Shown here: positions 59,041-64,000 of the stretch, piece after piece | Layout: every line of letters begins with the position of its first letter | Position numbering within the stretch: the stretch's first letter is position 1 | Source of the DNA: Ulota crispa | Taxonomy: Eukaryota; Streptophyta; Bryopsida; Orthotrichales; Orthotrichaceae | Reading direction: 5' to 3' | DNA length: 64,000 nt | Assembly: GCA_963920765.1 (NCBI GenBank) | Contig: OY987242.1 | Span: 12,364,789-12,428,788, forward strand | Notes under the pieces: generated by a model | Database searches by the model: none | The model's input: the letters and a program-made list of their open reading frames with translations, nothing else | Told to the model about the DNA's origin: nothing | Made by a program: the position numbers and the translations under genes

Positions 59041-59816
59041 TTAGTCATCACAATAATGTACCAGTTGTTGGTTATTTGCGGCGGCAATCACGGCCGCCTC
59101 CAAGTAAGGGATGCAATACTCCACGTCGGAGGGGTTATAGGCGAGCGCACCAAATGCATCAAGGACCGTAGTAAAGAAGATGTCCTTCTCCACCAAGGGA
59201 TCCCACTTGCTAACATGAAACACGTTTTGTAGGGGGGGATGTGATGTCGCATCGTTATCGCAATCCACTTGTAGGAGTTGGGCCTTGCCTCGTGAGGGGT
59301 CCGGAACCATGCTAAAGAGGTCATGCAAATCTCTTGTGTTATTACCTGCTTCCTTTCCCCACTTCAAGCACCGTTTCATATTTGTTCCCACGTCCAAAAA
59401 GTCGGCTATCTCGTATAGGAGAGACTCTTCTAGTGGCGACCATATACCCTTGTCAAAGTGAGCTTGCAACAAAGATAGGAATGGTCCACAGCCTCGTCTC
59501 CATTTCACCTTCACTCCGTGGTCCTTCGCATAGAGTGTTGGAAGATCAACATCCTAGTCTTGTCTGTCATGAATTGGTCGGACATCGCAAAGAAAACTGA
59601 GCACATTCAAGACAATGACCTTCCTTCGGGAATCCTTGGAGAAGTCCACAAGAGGTAGGTTTGATGTGAATGATACCTTCCTCTTCTTGCTTAGAGGGCT
59701 TATTCTTGTTGCGCACTTCTTGCGTGTCCTCCTTACCGGCTGGGCGTCACTACTTTCCCCATCATCGACCTCGCCGTGCTTATTGGGAGTTGTTGCCGCA
59801 ACAGCCTATGTGCACA
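59041..59816 (-). pseudogene. CACTA accessory-protein exon with one internal stop
   Basis: A continuous frame runs from about 59,816 to 59,041, broken only by a TAG at complement 59,554-59,556. It contains a basic, nuclear-localisation-like segment (RRTRKKCATR, SKKRKV), then FLSLLQAHFDKGIWSPLEES and a helical region ending VHYCDD. Repression or DNA-binding functions are known for TNPA-like CACTA proteins; here this is only suggested by position and the basic patches. Low confidence in the exact limits. Confidence 0.45.
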
Positions 59817-60179
59817 TTTAACATAGTGACTTTAGTGCCAGGTTATGGCAAATAGATCAAGTCCAGTGCCTCTTTCTACATGACTGAGGGAAGTCATCTT
59901 CACAACAACCTCCATCTTTGTGAGGTAAGTTTCCTCTCTCCAAAAAAATTGTTACACCCGTCATTACAGAGATTTAGGAGCAGTATTCCACTTATGTGGA
60001 AGCCCACATATCCATTGGCACATATTAATGTTCAAAATCAAGTGCGCAATTGGGTATGGAAGGAAGTAGGGCTACATATTCACTTTTCAGTGGTACTGCG
60101 CAATTCATTTCAAAGCAAAGCTGTAGAACACAAGATGAGAAGTCAATGTGCAATGACTACTGTACGCATACAATACGTA

Positions 60180-60952
60180 CCTCTACAGCCTCCGTTGCCT
60201 TCTACAATTTCTCGAGAGCTTTTTCCTTTGCCATCATTGCACGTGTTGGCGGTTGCGGTGAGTGCTAAAGAGCCTTCTCTTTTAGCGCCGTTGCATGCGT
60301 TGGCGATTGCGGCTACTGATCGAGGGCCTTCTCCTTTTGCACCGTTGCATGCGTTGGCGGTCTATGCTGCTCCGTTGCAGGTTTTTCCTTTGGTGCATCT
60401 TGGTGCCTACTGCTCCTCCAACTCTTTGGTAGAGCAGCACTTTTTGATGCCTTCGCTTTTTACTTCTCCACTAGCAACGGTTCAGGCACTTCCTTTGCAA
60501 GGGGAACGTCTTCCATTGAAGCCTTTGCAACCGCTACGGCTAGTGCCCATTCGGCAACAGGCGCATTCTTGTCAACGGCGCTGCATCACGGCTCAAATCT
60601 ACCCAAACTACATCAGCAATGGCAGTAACAATCAAAGCTAGGGTAGAGGGCTACGGTTCAGATTTCTTACCTGTTGACGGACCCACTGGAGCGTCAGGTG
60701 GGTCCTGTCTTCTGTCAGCTCCCTAACGCACCTCTTTAAGGACTAAAGCCATCGTGTCGGAGAAGTCATCGAGTTTTGTATTGAAGTGCCTCTAGAAGTC
60801 ACGTAGTTCCTTCTTCACGTCCTCCACTTCTCCATTTGGATCATTTGGAATATCAATGATCCTTTTAGCGGCTGCACCGCTTGCTAGTGGTTGTTGACAA
60901 TTTGAGCAATGCCTGCTCTATTCTTCAAGCTCCTTGGCTGGATCCATCATTT
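60180..60952 (-). pseudogene. CACTA accessory-protein N-terminal exons, repeat-bearing and broken
   Basis: A start-like exon begins MMDPAKELEE at about 60,952, continues past a TAG with NCQQPLASGAAAKRIIDIP and KLDDFSDTMALVLKEVR, and reaches a good donor (CAACAG/GTAAGA) near 60,670. The next block, 60,560-60,180, keeps one frame with an 18-residue repeat of the type PTHATxxKEKAL, three copies, interrupted by four TAG and one TAA stops. The frame itself has no indel in the parts read. Neighbours and terminus place it within the CACTA element. Confidence 0.45.
60237..60398. repeat. 54-bp tandem repeat, three copies, inside the CACTA gene
   Basis: The word TTGCATGCGTTGGCG (or TTGCACGTGTTGGCG) occurs at 60,237, 60,291 and 60,345, exactly 54 bp apart. 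Being a multiple of three, the repeat preserves the reading frame and encodes an 18-residue protein repeat on the minus strand. Confidence 0.85.
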
Positions 60953-61184
60953 TAATTGCCTATATCAAGCAAAGCTACATTGTCTGAGCACTTAAATTTG
61001 TGGAATTACAGGTGCAACATCACTGCCAATAGTTACATGACTCAAGTGAGTTGCTTGACATCATTTCTACTTGTACTCTTAACCGCAAAATCTTACCAAC
61101 TTCCAAATGCATTTCAGAACACTGGAGGAAGAAAGAACATTGTCTGTTTCCACTATTGTTTTCTACAAACTATCTACACAACAT

Positions 61185-61466
61185 TCAGAATGCACAGAAG
61201 TCCTTGGAGGAGTCAGGAATGCCACTTACAAGACGTGACCTGACGAAGCCCTCTAAAGAAGTTGACGCAACCCCCGTCGCTATTGACCTCCGGACATTCT
61301 TCATACGCTTTGCTTCCGCAATCTTATTGGACCGCACAATCAACTTCTTGAAGTTATTGGTATGCCCCTTCTTCATGTATGGAGGTAGAGGACTCTCGCT
61401 ATTTATGGCTTTCTTTGCGTGTGCCCTCTTAGTGCGCATTTGTTTTTTCATTATTCCAAAGGACAA
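61185..61466 (-). pseudogene. Basic coding block within the CACTA element
   Basis: A frame of about 93 residues, strongly basic (MKKQMRTKRAHAKKA, NFKKLIVRSNKIAEAKRMKN). It lies between the two groups of accessory-protein exons. I do not recognise it; it may be part of a second, similar TNPA-like copy or of the same gene. Confidence 0.3.
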
Positions 61467-61573
61467 GTCCTTGGGGACATCCTCTAAGCCCCTCTAATAT
61501 TCAAATAATGCTGTTATTTTATCTCTAATGGCAAGCAGAAGGGGTCGAGCTGGACTTTGAACTTATTATTACT

Positions 61574-62340
61574 CTAATCCAAGTCACAAGATAAGCCTTG
61601 TAATGCGGCCAACCAAGCCAAGCGATGCTTACCAACTGGTTTGCCCATGTTGTCCACCTCCACCCAGTTTGTCGCCTTTGCCTCCCTAGCCGCATTTGCA
61701 AGCTCTAGTTTGTGAACATCATATATGTTCTTCTTTGCTAGCCTGGAGCCACTTGTCCTAGCACTTGAAGGCCCTTCTTCACGCAAAGCATCTTTGGCGT
61801 GCAGCGCAGGGCCCGTTCTTCTCAATTTCGATGGGAGGTTCAAAGGATAAATGCCCTTGGTGGCCAGCCTCTTTAGGATGGTCAACTCTTCTAATTTCAA
61901 CTTGTCGATGATGGTGTTTTATCTGTCTGCTCCGTCCCCATTATCATCATCCTCGGCACTACTCCATCTGTTGTCTTCCGGTGTCAAGTCCTCATCCGTT
62001 GCCAAATCATGTGAGTCCAAGGAGAGAGGATCGTTATCTTTGGCAACTCCCTGGGCCGGAACTGGGGCGACTAATTTCCCCTTTCTCTATTGGGATTGAT
62101 CCTGGATTCTCCACTCAGATGAGTCAGACACTTGGTGCTGGGTTTCTTGCATTACACCCATACCAGAATTCAAATGCCAGAACCAACATATACATTGTGC
62201 CTCTATCAGCTAAACTTATGGTTGAAAGTATAGACCTTCTCAGAGATGTTTTCTGCCTCCATGGCCTCCTCATCAGAGTCCTCCCCTTGATCCTTGTCAG
62301 ACCCATAGGAAGGGTCTTCACCTGTCTTCATTGTTGCTTT
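61574..62340 (-). pseudogene. Second CACTA accessory-protein remnant
   Basis: Blocks on the minus strand: an acidic exon near 62,340-62,240 (MKTGEDPSYGSDKDQGEDSD) ending at a donor after ENISEK, then 62,070-61,574 with DNDPLSLDSHDLATDEDLTP, a TAA, LKLEELTILKRLATKGIYPL, and the segment NWVEVDNMGKPVGKHRLAWL. The last segment looks like the conserved V(D)xxGxPVG motif of plant En/Spm-type accessory proteins. A TAG ends the frame at 61,573. Further coding-like sequence (ESITNEVARVYESSRAMPVV) lies at 62,400-62,480 in another frame. Confidence 0.4.
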
Positions 62341-64000
62341 GCATCTTTCTCTACAAACGTCTAGGCATTGAAGTCTCCTCACGTGAAAGGTGCTGCATCC
62401 TGCTACGCTCTACCACCGGCATTGCACGACTGCTCTCATACACACGAGCAACTTCATTAGTAATTGATTCTAGAATAGATTTAGTAATGGCCAAAAACTT
62501 AGAGATTGTGCAAACAATTCCGCTTGCATTGCATTGGATAAATTGGCAACAGCCCTTGCCGTATCTGCCAATGTATTATCCATTCTACAGTCTTGTACAC
62601 CCCTGCTGCATTGTGCCTGCCCAGAAATCTTAGGATGTGAATTTGTTAGAAGTTAGGGTTTTTATGTACCTCAATGTATACATGTCTACAGGAATTCTTG
62701 AACTCTATTGCAAAGAGGCATTATTATGGAAACAATCATGCATAATTTGGTGACCACAACTCCTTATAACTCTTATGACTAGTAGAAGTCACATGACTAC
62801 GCAAGGTCCAATTGCGTGTGAGTACGGCCTACTACTATGTTCTGGGGATTAATTACGCCGCCACTATATTTCTATATGAAGGGTTTACTACCATGACAGC
62901 CATGGACATTGAAGAACACCTGATATCCCTACAGAGGCTACAGCTGCATCACTTATAGCGTATTGGGAGCAAGGACGATGAACTTCATGAAGACCTATCC
63001 ACGTGCTTTTCCAGTCTACAAAATTGACCTTGCTTGCTCAGATTCTAGCGATATTAGAACAAGTGAGAAGCACCATACATTACGAGAGCAGGTTAGTTTT
63101 CCTTCCAAATCACCACCAATCAAACGTTTGACAATCTTCACCGCCCCTCTTGTCACCTACAGATCTACTAGTGCTCTTTCTAGGGCATGAATGCACAATC
63201 CATCTAGACTTACGAATCCATCAACACGGAAGGAAGTGACCGCCCAGTAGTAGAGGACTGCTTCTCACAGTTGAACTCCTCTCAAGGAACCCTTGATTAG
63301 GTTTTTGACTTGGCCTCTCTCACCACTTACTTCCTTTCCTCTAAATGTTGTTCTTCCTTATTCCAGGAACACTCCCGCCAATCTACAACCCCGTCCAGAC
63401 TGACATCGTCCACCTTTGTTGTGAAACATCCGCCCCCGGTGCAATACTCCTTCTAGACAGAGGGTCGGTACTACACCTGAACTTTGCTACGGAGAGGGAG
63501 ATGCAGCAGCAAGTGGAGTGAAGGAACCAAGCTACAAAAAAAACAATAGAATGGAGACTACGTCGCTGTAGCGGAGGAGGACACTTGAACGTGAGAAGTG
63601 AGATTAGTGACCAAATGGAGTAGAGAAGGACTTGCGTGGGACTGCGGGAGGAGAAGAAGTAGGGGACGGCGTAAAGTAGGAGGCATAGCGCATACTCGTA
63701 GCCTTTTGGTTGTGAAAGGTCCTCCTGCTCCGGTAAGCCCAATTCACAAAGTTTTGCGTTGCACAAATTGATTCTTTGGTTCCGCAGCTCTTCTTACACT
63801 ATAATTGGTGAGGGGTCCATTGTGGAATTCCTTTGAGCGTCGTAATTAGATCACAAAAACAATGATTTTGAAGCTTGATGGTTTGCAAAGGGGCGAGTGG
63901 TTCAGGTAGTCACTATGGAGATAGTACTAACCAGTTACATCGCCGCCGTATTCATTATACGATGCATTTAATGCGACATCCGTAGACTGCCACATTGGTA

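Larger units (their letters stand above)
57578..64000 (-). mobile_element. CACTA (En/Spm) transposon, 3' part, running off the window
   Basis: The terminus CACTACAAGAAAA at 57,578 is the diagnostic end of plant CACTA elements. Several decayed coding blocks on the minus strand follow (58,518-62,340), so this terminus is the 3' end of the element in its own orientation. The opposite terminus (TTTTCTTGTAGTG) was not found inside the window, so the element is at least 6.4 kb and extends past the right edge. No catalytic transposase (TNPD-like) is recognisable in the part visible, only accessory-protein (TNPA-like) remnants. The stretch 57,600-58,500 is non-coding subterminal DNA and 62,650-64,000 holds no recognisable coding block. 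Confidence 0.8.

Noticed and set aside
59880..60641. Plus-strand frame of 253 codons
   Set aside because: It lies antisense to the repeat-bearing CACTA frame on the minus strand. Its repeated LHALAV-like residues are the complement of that repeat, and the neighbouring coding blocks are all on the minus strand.

Overview
This window is nuclear DNA of a land plant. It carries a PICKLE-type CHD3 gene, a plant BAH plus Agenet gene, a gene for a TAXIMIN-like cysteine-rich peptide, GT-AG introns throughout, a CACTA transposon with the standard plant terminus, and many small TIR elements. Genes are widely spaced in AT-rich, transposon-filled DNA, so the genome is probably medium to large. I cannot name the species. 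A seed-free lineage (bryophyte, lycophyte or fern) is possible, but nothing here proves it.

Layout. Positions 1-9,580 (minus strand) hold 29 coding exons of the PICKLE orthologue; its last part lies beyond the left edge. Its leader and promoter reach to about 10.9 kb and a GC-rich patch follows. From 11.4 to 37.1 kb the DNA is AT-rich and made of mobile elements. Two small inverted-repeat elements come first. Then comes a candidate giant TIR transposon (15,921-37,128, about 21.2 kb) bounded by matching terminal repeats and a near-perfect 9-bp flanking duplication. An RNase H-like/DDE transposase-like gene sits at its right end, an unrecognised multi-exon gene is transcribed toward its left end, and gene fragments and smaller elements lie inside. 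Both of its main genes are broken by in-frame stop codons.

From 37.4 to 50.8 kb three intact genes lie on the plus strand: a HERP-like ER membrane protein (39,434-42,201) with an ERSE-like motif upstream, a BAH/Agenet chromatin reader (46,938-49,645), and a TAXIMIN-like peptide of 70 residues (50,419-50,753). From 51 to 57.5 kb there is non-coding DNA with a Stowaway MITE, another TIR element next to expanded microsatellites, and a PIF/Harbinger-type element. From 57,578 to the right edge lies the 3' part of a decayed CACTA (En/Spm) transposon with accessory-protein (TNPA-like) coding remnants on the minus strand.

Two of the host genes (PICKLE, BAH/Agenet) are chromatin regulators; the HERP-like protein belongs to ER quality control; the TAXIMIN-like peptide is a secreted or membrane signal. 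They do not form an obvious functional cluster. The exon coordinates of the four host genes were built by hand from splice sites and reading phase, and every exon junction in the models keeps phase.
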